Origin: Bacteriovoracaceae bacterium
GTDB lineage: Bacteria; Bdellovibrionota; Bacteriovoracia; Bacteriovoracales; Bacteriovoracaceae
NCBI GenBank assembly: GCA_016784965.1
Contig: JADHTQ010000001.1
Location: 124,001-188,000, forward strand
Length of the DNA stretch: 64,000 nt
Direction: 5' to 3'
Under the pieces are notes generated by a model that saw only the letters and a list, made by a program, of their open reading frames with translations, made no database searches and was not told the origin of the DNA. Of this stretch, positions 1 to 8,368 are shown piece by piece. How positions within the stretch are numbered: position 1 is the stretch's first letter; every line of letters starts with the position of its first letter. Made by a program: the position numbers and the translations under genes.

Positions 1-527
1 CAGAAAGAGACTCTGTAAACGCTAAAATAATTGAGGAGATTGATAAGGCATCAGATCCATGGGGAGTAAAAGTACTTCGATATGAAATTAAAGACATAAA
101 TCCCACCAGGCATGTTATTGACACCCTTGAAAAACAGATGGAAGCAGAAAGACAAAAACGCTCTGAAATTACCATGGCCACCGCAGAAAAAGAAAAGCTC
201 ATAAATGTTTCAGAGGGTGACAGACAACAGGCGATCAATATTTCAGAGGGCGAGAAGCAAAAAAGAATTAATGAGGCCCAAGGACGTGCGGAGTCTATAA
301 AGTTAATCGCACAGGCAACGGCCCAAAGTATAGAGATCGTAGGAATTGCCATTAGTGAGCCACGTGGACATGATGCGCTTAAGATGAGACTGGTTGATGA
401 ATATATTGAACAACTCGGAGAGATCATCGATGGCGCGAATATTTCAGTCTTTCCTGCAGGGCTTGCATCTATTAAAGGAATCTTTGATGAGATTCGTGTA
501 AACAATCAACAAGATTTAGGAGCCTGA
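1..527 (+). CDS. SPFH/stomatin-like protein, 5'-truncated by window edge
   Basis: The reading frame is open from base 3, so the gene begins before the window; only the last 175 or so residues are seen. The visible part covers the end of the SPFH (band 7) domain and the Ala/Glu/Gln-rich helical stalk with the RAESIKLIAQATAQSIE signature typical of the family. SPFH proteins form large ring-like membrane scaffolds. The stop is one base before the ATG of a second SPFH gene with the same stalk signature, so the two are co-transcribed paralogues and may form a hetero-oligomer, as HflK/HflC do. Family call is secure; the specific role is not known. Confidence 0.85.
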   Translation, partial: ERDSVNAKIIEEIDKASDPWGVKVLRYEIKDINPTRHVIDTLEKQMEAERQKRSEITMATAEKEKLINVSEGDRQQAINISEGEKQKRINEAQGRAESIKLIAQATAQSIEIVGIAISEPRGHDALKMRLVDEYIEQLGEIIDGANISVFPAGLASIKGIFDEIRVNNQQDLGA

Positions 528-528
528 T

Positions 529-1461
529 ATGTATAGTAATGAGTTATCAATGGATTTATTATTTTTCACGGCCGTTATGGGGGTTCTTTTTATCTACGTG
601 CTTGGTGCACTAATAAGAGCACTTCGCCTGGTACCTGCCCGCACAGAATTCATTGTGGAAAGACTTGGAAAATATAACAAAACTTTGCGCGCAGGCTTCC
701 ATCTTTTGATTCCTGTAATCGATAAGGTTGCCTTTATCCAAGATCTAAAGGAAAGAACCACCGATGTACCTGCTCAAAGTTGTTTTACCAAAGATGAAAT
801 TCAAGTCGAAATTGATGGTGTAATCTATATGCAAGTGCAAGACTCTGTGAAGGCCAGTTATGGAATTACGGATTATCAATACGCCGCTATCCAACTGGCA
901 CAAACAACTACCAGAGCAATTATTGGCACCCTCGAGCTAGACAGAACGTTTGAAGAGCGTGAAGCTATTAGTGGCAGAGTAGTCGCAGTCCTCGATGAAG
1001 CAGCAACAAAATGGGGTGTTAAAATCCTAAGATTTGAAATTAAAAACCTTCAACCACCTGACTCTGTTAGGCAAGCAATGGAAAAACAAGTTACTGCTGA
1101 AAGAAATAGGCGTGCTATAGTCCAAAAGAGTGTCGGTGATAGACAGTCAAAAATTAACAGATCCGAGGGACAGTTTCAAGAGATGGTCAATAAGTCAGAA
1201 GGAGAAAAGCAAAAAAAGATCAACGAGGCCCAAGGTCGAGCAGAAGAGATCCTATCAATTGGCAAAGCTACTGCTGAATCCATAAGTAAAATCGCTGGTG
1301 CCATAAACAAAAGTGGTGGGCAAGAGGCAATAAAATTAGAGATTGGACAAAAATATTTTAAAACAATCTCCAAGCTAAGCTCACTACACAACAGAGTTAT
1401 CCTTCCGGCCGATCTTACAAATATGAATGAAATGTTAAAGACACTGGGACTTGATATCTAA
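529..1461 (+). CDS. SPFH/stomatin-like membrane scaffold protein
   Basis: 310 residues. It has an N-terminal membrane segment (about residues 9-30), the SPFH domain (about 30-200, with the TEFIVERLGKY and GFHLLIPVID elements), then a charged helical stalk containing QGRAEEILSIGKATAESI. It is a paralogue of the gene just upstream, separated by one base. ATG at 550 (MDLLFF) is an alternative start that would shorten the N terminus by seven residues. Such proteins (QmcA/stomatin class) form inner-membrane cages that affect FtsH-type proteolysis or membrane order; which of these applies cannot be told. No NfeD partner is visible downstream, where a TatD-like gene follows. Confidence 0.9.
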   Translation: MYSNELSMDLLFFTAVMGVLFIYVLGALIRALRLVPARTEFIVERLGKYNKTLRAGFHLLIPVIDKVAFIQDLKERTTDVPAQSCFTKDEIQVEIDGVIYMQVQDSVKASYGITDYQYAAIQLAQTTTRAIIGTLELDRTFEEREAISGRVVAVLDEAATKWGVKILRFEIKNLQPPDSVRQAMEKQVTAERNRRAIVQKSVGDRQSKINRSEGQFQEMVNKSEGEKQKKINEAQGRAEEILSIGKATAESISKIAGAINKSGGQEAIKLEIGQKYFKTISKLSSLHNRVILPADLTNMNEMLKTLGLDI

Positions 1462-1483
1462 GACAAGGAGTACACTTACGCTC

Positions 1484-2143
1484 ATGTACATCGATGTCCA
1501 TACTCATAAAAAGGGCAGCAGCGCTGATATCAAAATCATCAATATACAAGTGATGTCTGGTAACACTGATACTATCAATGGCCAACAACACATAAGTCTC
1601 GGTCTCCATCCATGGTCTATAAAAAATAATCAGGAGTCAAAGGCCTTAGAGAATTTAACAAATCAATTAGCAATGCCAAACGTTTTTGCCCTGGGAGAAG
1701 TCGGTCTCGACCGCTCAATTAACACTCCTTTTGAGACTCAAAAAAAAATCTTTGCCCAGCAGTTAGATCTTGCTAATAAATTTAGTAAACCTGTCATCAT
1801 TCACTCAGTTAGAAGTTACTCCGATTTGTTAGAAATTAAAAAAAATTACCCCCAGCAATTGTGGATCATTCATGATTTTAATGGCAATTTACAAATCGCA
1901 AACCAACTTATAGCATGCCTTTGTACCTTGTCTTTTGGTGCCAAATTGTTTCAAACAAATTCTAAGGCATACAAAGTGTTTCTCAGCATTCCAGATGACC
2001 ACTTTTTATTAGAAACAGATGATCAGGCAAAGTACGATATTCAAAACATATATCAACAAGCAGCAAAACTTAAAAACATACCTCTTGATGTATTACAACA
2101 AAGTTTAAAAAGCAATTTTGAAAAAATTTTTGGAGCAGTTTAA
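1484..2143 (+). CDS. TatD-like metal-dependent hydrolase (short)
   Basis: 219 residues, against about 260 for typical TatD. Metal ligands appear in order: DVHTH near the N terminus, GEVGLD, VIIHSVRS, IIHDFNG and LLETDDQ at the end. These match the TatD DNase/amidohydrolase TIM barrel, although the usual HCFSG is replaced by HDFNG. The ATG at 1484 is chosen over an in-frame TTG at 1451 because AAGGAG (1465-1470) precedes it and the protein then starts directly at the first strand. TatD enzymes are 3'-5' exonucleases or D-tyrosyl-tRNA-type hydrolases; substrate unknown here. The stop abuts the ATG of tcdA. Confidence 0.8.
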   Translation: MYIDVHTHKKGSSADIKIINIQVMSGNTDTINGQQHISLGLHPWSIKNNQESKALENLTNQLAMPNVFALGEVGLDRSINTPFETQKKIFAQQLDLANKFSKPVIIHSVRSYSDLLEIKKNYPQQLWIIHDFNGNLQIANQLIACLCTLSFGAKLFQTNSKAYKVFLSIPDDHFLLETDDQAKYDIQNIYQQAAKLKNIPLDVLQQSLKSNFEKIFGAV

Positions 2144-2866
2144 ATGACAAAGTCCTCATGGTCAGATCGCACAGAATTATTAATTGGCAAACAAAAACTA
2201 AAATCACTAAAAAACAGTCATGTCCTAATCGTTGGTCTTGGTGGTGTTGGAGGATTTGCTGCTGAGTGTATTTGTCGCGCTGGAGTGGGTGAGATGACTA
2301 TTGTTGATGGAGATGTTATTAGTAGCAGTAACTGCAACAGGCAAACCATTGCACTTCACTCAAACCTAGGAAAAAGTAAAGCACAAGAGCTAGCAGGGCG
2401 CCTTAGAGATATTAATCCCAAGCTTAAACTGCATGTGGTTAATAAATATATGATCGACGATGATATTGAATCATTAGTACAACCCTACTTTGACTATATT
2501 ATTGACGCCATAGATACTATTACTCCTAAAGTACAACTGCTAACTGCTGCTTTAAAACATAATAAAAAAATTGTTAGTGCTATGGGTGCTGGATCAAAAT
2601 TTGATCCAGAAAAAATTAAAGTCACCGATATTTCCAAAACCCACATGTGTCCCCTAGCACAGGCCATCCGCAAACGACTTCGCACTCAAGGCATTAAAAA
2701 AGGAATTAAAGCTGTATTTTCCCCAGAGAAAATTGATAAAGAAAGGATCATTGTCACAGATGGTAGTCAAAATAAAAAATCTATTGTTGGAACAATTTCG
2801 TATATGCCTCCACTTTTTGGAGCAGTTTGTGCGTCGGTTGTAATTCGAGAAATTATTGAAAAATAA
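2144..2866 (+). CDS. tcdA: tRNA threonylcarbamoyladenosine dehydratase
   Basis: 240 residues of the ThiF/MoeB/HesA E1-like superfamily. The Rossmann loop GLGGVGG lies at about 31-37, followed by the ATP-binding strand DGDVISSSNCNRQ (about 56-68) with the conserved Asp, Asn and Arg. Length and the long C-terminal KKGIKAVFSPE segment fit TcdA (CsdL/YgdL), which cyclises t6A37 to ct6A in ANN-decoding tRNAs using ATP. It starts on the base after the TatD-like stop, so translation is likely coupled. Other E1-like proteins (MoeB, ThiF) are less likely because MoaD/ThiS partners are absent. Confidence 0.88.
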   Translation: MTKSSWSDRTELLIGKQKLKSLKNSHVLIVGLGGVGGFAAECICRAGVGEMTIVDGDVISSSNCNRQTIALHSNLGKSKAQELAGRLRDINPKLKLHVVNKYMIDDDIESLVQPYFDYIIDAIDTITPKVQLLTAALKHNKKIVSAMGAGSKFDPEKIKVTDISKTHMCPLAQAIRKRLRTQGIKKGIKAVFSPEKIDKERIIVTDGSQNKKSIVGTISYMPPLFGAVCASVVIREIIEK

Positions 2867-2893
2867 CACCCTATTATTCCCCATAGCCTACCG

Positions 2894-2975
2894 CGAAATT
2901 TCATGAATTTCAGTGGTACCGTCACTGATTTTCATCAATTTGAGTGATTCTACCACCAGAATTCATGAAATTACG
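2894..2975. repeat. Long imperfect inverted repeat upstream of the DUF4143 ATPase gene
   Basis: Arms 2894-2918 and 2951-2975 are inverted repeats matching at 21 of 25 positions (core TTTCATGAATT / AATTCATGAAA, plus GTGGTA / TACCAC), around a 32-base centre that itself contains TCACT / AGTGA. No T tract follows, so it is not a standard terminator. It lies between tcdA and the ATPase gene start at 3022 and could be a REP/MITE-like element or an operator. Confidence 0.75.
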
Positions 2976-3021
2976 TGAAACAACAAGCTATTCGTGTTAT
3001 TATACGTAAGAGGAAGCTCAT

Positions 3022-4200
3022 ATGTTTAAAAGAATTATAGATGTTAACTCTATTTTAAAAAGAAAAGGCCTCTTTCTTTTTGGCCCTCGTCAAACAGGTA
3101 AATCAACCTGGGTTAGACAGACATATCCCAATGCACTGTACATCAATTTGCTATCTAAGAAAGTATTTGATGACTATCTACTACGAACAGATGCTCTTCA
3201 ATCTGATATAAAGTTATTTCAAAGAAATAACTCTTCTAACTTAGTCATCATTGATGAAATTCAAAAAATTCCAGAACTTTTGGATGAAGTACACAATCAA
3301 ATTGAACAAAATAAAAATTTAAGATTTATTTTAACCGGAAGTAGTGCTCGTAAACTCAAGCGTGCAGGGGTAAATCTTCTTGGAGGACGAGCTTCATGGT
3401 GCAGTATGTTCCCTTTAGTCTACCCTGAACTAAAAGAGTATTTTTGTACCATCACAGATCTAGAAAAAAGACTTACAATTGGCGGAATTCCTAGTTTTTA
3501 CCTTTCAGTTGATCCTTTTTCTGATTTTGATGACTATATACAACTGTATCTCAGTGAAGAAATTAAGGCCGAAGGCTTTGTTAGAAACTACCAAGCTTTT
3601 CATCGCTTTCTTTTTGTAACGGCCCTGTGCAATTCCAAACAGCTAAACTTCACCCAAATCGGCAGTGATACCCAAATACCTCCAAGAACTGTAGCCGATT
3701 ATTTTCAGGTGCTAGAGGATACACTAATTGGCCATATATTGCCTGCCTTTACTCAAACCTCCAAACGCAAGGCCATGACAAGTGCGAAATTCTACTTGTT
3801 TGATACAGGACTGGTAAACGCATTATTAGAAAGAAGCGCGGTACGTGCTGGCACCACTGAATTTGGGGAACTATTCGAACAATTTGTAATTTTAGAAGTA
3901 AAGGCCTATCTGTCATACCTTAGAAAAAAGGCCCAAATGTTTTATTGGCGTTCTACCTCTAAGTTAGAAGTAGACCTAATTATTCAATCTAAAAGTCACA
4001 TCTATGCTATAGAGATAAAGGGCAAAGCAACAGTATCCACAAAAGATTGTCGTGGACTTCATGCCTTTTGTGAAGATTTCCCCAATGCTAAAAAATATGT
4101 AGTAACAACGCAATCACGAAGGATAGTTACTAAAGACAATGTCGAAATTATCTCTATCTTTGATTTTTTAGACGATTTGTGGTCTGGAAAAATACTTTAA
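3022..4200 (+). CDS. DUF4143-type AAA ATPase with nuclease-like C-terminal domain
   Basis: 392 residues. The N-terminal P-loop is GPRQTGKST (21-29), the Walker B strand LVIIDEIQ lies near 73-80, and a sensor-like LTGSSARKL follows. The C-terminal DUF4143 region (about 200-390) holds FGELFEQFVILEV, then a PD-(D/E)XK-like core: KLEVDLII and YAIEIKGK, with Asp, Glu and Lys in nuclease-fold positions. Start ATG follows GAGGAA. This widespread family spreads by horizontal transfer and its function is poorly defined. It stands alone here, preceded by a long inverted repeat and converging on the arginine kinase gene. Confidence 0.88.
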   Translation: MFKRIIDVNSILKRKGLFLFGPRQTGKSTWVRQTYPNALYINLLSKKVFDDYLLRTDALQSDIKLFQRNNSSNLVIIDEIQKIPELLDEVHNQIEQNKNLRFILTGSSARKLKRAGVNLLGGRASWCSMFPLVYPELKEYFCTITDLEKRLTIGGIPSFYLSVDPFSDFDDYIQLYLSEEIKAEGFVRNYQAFHRFLFVTALCNSKQLNFTQIGSDTQIPPRTVADYFQVLEDTLIGHILPAFTQTSKRKAMTSAKFYLFDTGLVNALLERSAVRAGTTEFGELFEQFVILEVKAYLSYLRKKAQMFYWRSTSKLEVDLIIQSKSHIYAIEIKGKATVSTKDCRGLHAFCEDFPNAKKYVVTTQSRRIVTKDNVEIISIFDFLDDLWSGKIL

Positions 4201-4211
4201 TATACTGTTAA

Positions 4212-5228
4212 CTATAATTTTGCTTCCTCTCCAATGAGTCTTTTTATCCCATTATATAAGACGTAAACCACATCATTTTCTGAAACTCCCAATCTTTGCT
4301 TATTAGATATATCGTATACTCCTCCCTCACTTTCTGAGTGCTCTCCATGTATACCTCTAATGGAAAGTTTTAAATCATTGCATAAATCTTTAAAGGAGGG
4401 GGTTTTACTTAGTTTTGGAAGTTTTATATGGACACTGGCCCTCATTGCAGTGCCTAGGTTGGTTGGGCAACTGCTTAGATTACCTAAATGACCAGAATAT
4501 GCAAACTGAAGTTTTTTCTCCAAGGTATTAATTGCATTCATTAAGCGCTTAAATACCATCAAAATATCTCCGCCATTTTGCATAGAAATTATTCGCAGAT
4601 GATCTTCTTCATTAATCCATACTAAAAACCTTTTATTATCGGTACAAAAGATCCCACGTCCCCTTGGCCAATCTCTATTGACTCCGGCACTTTCTAAAAA
4701 ACGATCACCTTTTTTAAATAAAAAATGATCGGCAACTAACTTTAACCTCGTTTTTTCATCCATGTCTTCTAGTGAATAATAGGTACCCTGAAGCTCTCCA
4801 GTAAGATCATTTAATGCAGAGATAACTTCTTTTTCAACACTTTGGCGATCATCCAAAGAGATTGCAGCAGCAAATGCGTAACTTGCCAAATTCCTTCCGA
4901 CTCTAATTCTAGTAGAGTTTATTATATCATCTGTTGGGTCAAGATTATCCATCAACAGCTTATCTGTCGATAAATCACTGGTATGTATTCCATCTTTTGG
5001 ATAGCCATGATATTCCTCAATAATTTTATCAAAAAGAGGAGCAAACAATTGATAAGATTCGGCATCTGCTGCATATGCTCCAATACTGCTATCACTGTTT
5101 TCTACCCCAGACCTTACTACATCATCAATTGTAAAACCATTTTGAGTTTTTTTACCCGCAAATTCATTTTTTAAATCATCGGTTAGATACTTAATTGACA
5201 TTGGTAATTTTTTTTCAATTTCTGTCAT
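4212..5228 (-). CDS. Arginine kinase (phosphagen:guanidino phosphotransferase), animal-like
   Basis: 338 residues, full length for a monomeric arginine kinase, which reversibly transfers phosphate from ATP to arginine. The N-terminal helical domain has DAESYQLFAPLFD (55-67) and an STRIRVGRNL segment (R107, R109). The catalytic domain has LVWINEEDHLRIISMQ (E207, R212), the signature CPTNLGT (C254), MRASVHIKLPKL (R263), R291, and GEHSESEGGVYDISNK (E296). By alignment to horseshoe crab arginine kinase these match all five phosphate-binding arginines, the reactive Cys and both catalytic Glu. Bacterial McsB lacks the N-terminal domain, so that alternative is rejected. It diverges from an amino acid ABC transporter, which may supply arginine (inference). 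Transfer from a eukaryote, or an old bacterial lineage, are both possible. Confidence 0.95.
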   Translation of the reverse strand: MTEIEKKLPMSIKYLTDDLKNEFAGKKTQNGFTIDDVVRSGVENSDSSIGAYAADAESYQLFAPLFDKIIEEYHGYPKDGIHTSDLSTDKLLMDNLDPTDDIINSTRIRVGRNLASYAFAAAISLDDRQSVEKEVISALNDLTGELQGTYYSLEDMDEKTRLKLVADHFLFKKGDRFLESAGVNRDWPRGRGIFCTDNKRFLVWINEEDHLRIISMQNGGDILMVFKRLMNAINTLEKKLQFAYSGHLGNLSSCPTNLGTAMRASVHIKLPKLSKTPSFKDLCNDLKLSIRGIHGEHSESEGGVYDISNKQRLGVSENDVVYVLYNGIKRLIGEEAKL

Positions 5229-5379
5229 ATTATCTCTCTTTGTTATATGCTTGCATACTTGTAAACCACTATCTTACTGTCAGGGTAACAATGACTTGAA
5301 GTAAATACTAGCTTTAATTTGTTTAACTTGGTGCAAGAGCAACTTATAAAAAGTTTGCAATCAACAGATGGCAATATGG

Positions 5380-5409
5380 TTGACTTAACTTTTGACACTT
5401 ATGTATCAT
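5380..5409 (+). promoter_or_regulatory. Predicted sigma70-type promoter of the amino acid ABC transporter
   Basis: TTGACT at 5380-5385 and TATCAT at 5404-5409 are separated by 18 bases, about 50 bases upstream of the transporter start at 5459. A further TTGACA lies inside the spacer. Confidence 0.5.
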
Positions 5410-5458
5410 AAACATGCAAACCTATAAATATTACATCTCGTTTATCTGGAGAAATAAC

Positions 5459-6265
5459 ATGAAATACATCCGACACCTAGTTTTGATAGTTGTGGCCATA
5501 CAAATCAGTTTATTTATTCCCAATTTATTTGCAAATGATACAATTGGGAAGATTATTAAAAGAGGAACTCTCAAAGTGGGTCTTGAGGCCGGCTACATGC
5601 CTTTTGAGATGAGAAATAAAAAAGGCAAAATTGTTGGTTTTGATATAGAGCTTGCCAAGATGATGGCCAAGGGATTGGGGGTTAAGCTGGAAATTGTTAA
5701 TACTGAGTGGGATGGTATTATCCCGGCCCTACTGACTGGAAAATTCGATGTGATTTTATCGGGTATGACTCTGACTCAAACCCGCAACACGAAAGTTAAT
5801 TTTTCAGATCCCTATTTAGTAGTCGGACAGAGTATTATTTTAAACAAGAAGCTCAAGGGAAAAATAAAATCATATAAAGATCTCAACAACAAAAAATATA
5901 AAGTTGCCTCAAAGCTTGGAACTACTGGAGAAGAAGCCGTAAAGCGCTTAATACACAAGGCAACTTACAAAGCATACCAAACAGAACAAGAAGGGGTTAT
6001 GGAGGTAGTTAACGGCAGGATTGATGCCTTTGTCTACGACTATCCCTATAATGCCATCTATGCCAATGGCAAAGGAAAAGGCAAGGTTCACTTCCTCTCT
6101 GATACCTTCACCTATGAGCCGATAGCTATAGCCGTCAGAAAAAAAGATCCTGACATCATTAACTGGTTAAATAATTTTTTAAGACAAATTAAAAGAGATG
6201 GTCGTTATGACAAAATTTATGCCAAGTGGTTCCAAAAAACGGACTGGTTGAGTGGCGTCCAATAG
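5459..6265 (+). CDS. Polar amino acid ABC transporter, periplasmic substrate-binding protein
   Basis: 268 residues from ATG 5459, chosen because GGAG sits seven bases upstream and the protein then begins with a normal signal peptide (MKYIRHL, then a hydrophobic stretch ending LFAND); the in-frame ATG at 5414 would add 15 residues before it. The SBP_bac_3 fold is shown by GTLKVGLEAGYMPFE, GFDIELAKMMAKGLG, ILSGMTLTQTR and a DAFVYDYPYNA segment. Ligand class is polar amino acids (Gln, His or Arg type), not decided from sequence alone. First gene of a three-gene transporter operon, overlapping the permease gene by 14 bases. Confidence 0.93.
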   Translation: MKYIRHLVLIVVAIQISLFIPNLFANDTIGKIIKRGTLKVGLEAGYMPFEMRNKKGKIVGFDIELAKMMAKGLGVKLEIVNTEWDGIIPALLTGKFDVILSGMTLTQTRNTKVNFSDPYLVVGQSIILNKKLKGKIKSYKDLNNKKYKVASKLGTTGEEAVKRLIHKATYKAYQTEQEGVMEVVNGRIDAFVYDYPYNAIYANGKGKGKVHFLSDTFTYEPIAIAVRKKDPDIINWLNNFLRQIKRDGRYDKIYAKWFQKTDWLSGVQ

Positions 6266-7211
6266 TAACAACAACTCTCTTTGGTACTTTTTACTGTTTA
6301 GTATAACAGCAGGTCTTATTGTATCATTTTACTATGTCACCGTAAGCTTTGACTATCAATGGACTTGGGAAAAGATTCCCAGATACTTTGTACATTTAGA
6401 CAAACAGACAATTAGGACTCCATTTGACGGAACTGTAAAGGTTGGATCTAATATGCAGTTATTGGTTGTTGGGGATGACGGACAAAAACAAAGCTTTACT
6501 ATTCCTTCTTCTATGCAAGAGGTTGAAGATGGAGACACTGTATTTGAGGGTGATGATCTTGGATATACTAAGCAGTGGAGAATTGGTCCATTGATCTTGG
6601 GCCTCTTTGTTACCTTAAAACTATCATTTGTGGCCACAATTATTGCACTTTTAATTGGCATCGCCACAGGGCTTGCTAGAATCTCTAAAAATCCACTCCT
6701 TAAGTGGCCATCACTTGTTTACGTGGAGGTAATCAGAGGCACTCCACTTTTGGTACAGCTATTTATCATCTATTTTATGGTAGGATCGGTAGTAGGTATT
6801 GAGAGCCGTTTTGTTTGTGGTGTATTGGCACTGGCCCTTTTTGCGGGAGCATATGCTGGTGAGATCATCCGAGCAGGAATCCAATCGATTCATTTTGGTC
6901 AAATGGAGGCAGCTAAATCCTTAGGCATGAACTATACCCAATCAATGATTTATGTCATCCTACCCCAAGTTTTTAAAAGAAGCCTGCCCGCACTTGCTGG
7001 AACCTTTATATCTCTAGTGAAAGACTCATCCTTGGTATCTGTGATGGCACTAACTGATCTTACAAAATCTGGAAGAGAAATTGTCTCTGCTTCTTTTATG
7101 GTGTTTGAGGTGTGGTTAACTGTTGCCCTACTTTACTTCATCATAACATTTGGCCTTTCGTGGGCAGTAAAGCGGCTGGAGGTCAGATTGGCAGTTGGGG
7201 AGCGGGGGTAG
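6252..7211 (+). CDS. Polar amino acid ABC transporter permease with N-terminal periplasmic insert
   Basis: 319 residues, long for a HisM/GlnP permease (about 220). GTG start at 6252 inside the end of the binding-protein gene. After one membrane helix (about 12-31) comes roughly 75 polar residues with a beta-rich look ([19 protein letters not shown]) before the usual permease core from about 115. The core carries [12 protein letters not shown] and the EAA loop [22 protein letters not shown]. The extra domain would face the periplasm and could contact the binding protein (inference). It overlaps the ORF region preceding the ATPase gene. Confidence 0.92.
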   Translation: MASNSNNNSLWYFLLFSITAGLIVSFYYVTVSFDYQWTWEKIPRYFVHLDKQTIRTPFDGTVKVGSNMQLLVVGDDGQKQSFTIPSSMQEVEDGDTVFEGDDLGYTKQWRIGPLILGLFVTLKLSFVATIIALLIGIATGLARISKNPLLKWPSLVYVEVIRGTPLLVQLFIIYFMVGSVVGIESRFVCGVLALALFAGAYAGEIIRAGIQSIHFGQMEAAKSLGMNYTQSMIYVILPQVFKRSLPALAGTFISLVKDSSLVSVMALTDLTKSGREIVSASFMVFEVWLTVALLYFIITFGLSWAVKRLEVRLAVGERG

Positions 7212-7218
7212 TACAAGT

Positions 7219-7953
7219 ATGTCGTCACTTATAACAATCAAAGACATCACCAAAACCTTTCCAGGTGGCGTGACCGCTGTCCAAAGCTTCACTCAAGATG
7301 TTTACGCCAAAGAAGTATTGATTATTATAGGGCCAAGTGGCTCGGGAAAAAGCACGGTCCTGAGGATTATTAATCAACTTGAGACCCATGATCACGGTGA
7401 GGTAATTATTGATGGAGTCAACCTCACTACTCATGGAACCAATATAAATAAGGTTAGAGAAGAGGTTGGAATGGTCTTTCAGTCTTTTAATCTATTTCCC
7501 CATAAAACAATACTACAAAACCTAACACTTGGACCTATGGTTGTAAAAAAAGAGTCTAAAGAAGTAGCCCAAAAAAGAGCAAGAGAGCTTTTGGCCAAAG
7601 TGGGCATTGAAGATCAGGCACACAAATACCCCAGTCAGCTTTCAGGTGGTCAACAACAAAGAGCTGCTATCGCTCGTGCCTTGGCCATGGAGCCTAAAAT
7701 TATGCTCTTTGATGAGCCCACCTCAGCCTTAGACCCCGAGATGGTTGGAGAGGTTCTAGAAATCATGAAGCTTTTGGCCCGCGAAGGGATGACTATGGTT
7801 TGCGTGACCCATGAAATGGGCTTTGCGCGCGAGGTTGCCCACAGGGTAATTTTTATGGATCAGGGGGAAATCGTGGAGGAGGGAACTCCGACGGAAATCT
7901 TTAACAACCCACAACACAAGCGCACTCAGCTGTTTTTAAGTCAAGTTCTATAG
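7219..7953 (+). CDS. Polar amino acid ABC transporter ATP-binding protein
   Basis: 244 residues from ATG 7219; an upstream in-frame TTG (7195) would lie within the permease gene. Walker [10 protein letters not shown], signature [19 protein letters not shown], Walker [15 protein letters not shown], and H-loop CVTHEMGFA are complete. This is the GlnQ/HisP class ATPase that powers the permease upstream. It ends three bases before the converging cupin gene, leaving no room for a separate terminator. Confidence 0.95.
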   Translation: MSSLITIKDITKTFPGGVTAVQSFTQDVYAKEVLIIIGPSGSGKSTVLRIINQLETHDHGEVIIDGVNLTTHGTNINKVREEVGMVFQSFNLFPHKTILQNLTLGPMVVKKESKEVAQKRARELLAKVGIEDQAHKYPSQLSGGQQQRAAIARALAMEPKIMLFDEPTSALDPEMVGEVLEIMKLLAREGMTMVCVTHEMGFAREVAHRVIFMDQGEIVEEGTPTEIFNNPQHKRTQLFLSQVL

Positions 7954-7955
7954 GA

Positions 7956-8270
7956 TCAATTGCGAATCATTGTAAGCATCATTTTAAAAGGCTCATTAGC
8001 AATAACTGCATGTGGAATATCTGCTGGCATTATGATTGATTCTCCAGCAGTTAGAGAGTTCTCCTTTTTATCTATAACAACAACTCCATTACCTTCTAGT
8101 ACACTTACAATAGCATCAAAAGGGGCGCTATGTTCACTAAGCCTTTGCCCCTTATCAAATGCAAAAATAGTTACACCTCCAACTTTAGTTTCTAGGATCC
8201 GAGTTGAAACAATCCCATTATCTTGGTATTTTGCGATTTCTTTTAATTCAAACTTTATTGCTTTTTCCAT
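7956..8270 (-). CDS. Small cupin-domain protein
   Basis: 104 residues from ATG 8270, with GAGG ten bases upstream; a TTG four codons earlier is less likely. A single cupin barrel: GQRLSEHSAPFDAIVSVLEG gives motif 1 with His and Glu-like positions, and IIMPADIPHAV gives motif 2 with the conserved Pro-x-x-x-x-His. Such single-domain cupins bind a metal or small ligand and are often of unknown role. A possible FNR/CRP-type box lies 70 to 84 bases upstream (8341-8354), hinting at oxygen- or cAMP-linked control. Confidence 0.8.
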   Translation of the reverse strand: MEKAIKFELKEIAKYQDNGIVSTRILETKVGGVTIFAFDKGQRLSEHSAPFDAIVSVLEGNGVVVIDKKENSLTAGESIIMPADIPHAVIANEPFKMMLTMIRN

Positions 8271-8340
8271 GACAGGCCTCAATTTTAAAAAAATTAATAA
8301 ATTTATGAACTTACTTTATCGTAAAATATTATTAACTTCC

Positions 8341-8354
8341 TTGACCTATATCAA
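8341..8354. promoter_or_regulatory. Possible FNR/CRP-family operator
   Basis: TTGACCTATATCAA matches the FNR consensus TTGAT-N4-ATCAA at nine of ten positions. On the minus strand a weak -10-like GATAAA falls 21-26 bases further on, the spacing of a class II site, upstream of the cupin gene. Confidence 0.35.
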
Positions 8355-8368
8355 GCTGTAAAAAATTA

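Noticed and set aside
1451-1483. TTG start of the TatD-like gene at 1451
   Set aside because: It lies within the SPFH gene without a ribosome binding site and adds 11 residues before the first strand; ATG 1484 has AAGGAG upstream.
2894-2975. Inverted repeat as the tcdA terminator
   Set aside because: The 32-base loop and lack of a T tract do not fit an intrinsic terminator.
4212-5228. McsB protein-arginine kinase
   Set aside because: The full N-terminal phosphagen kinase domain is present and the sequence follows free-arginine kinases; no ctsR, mcsA or clpC genes are near.
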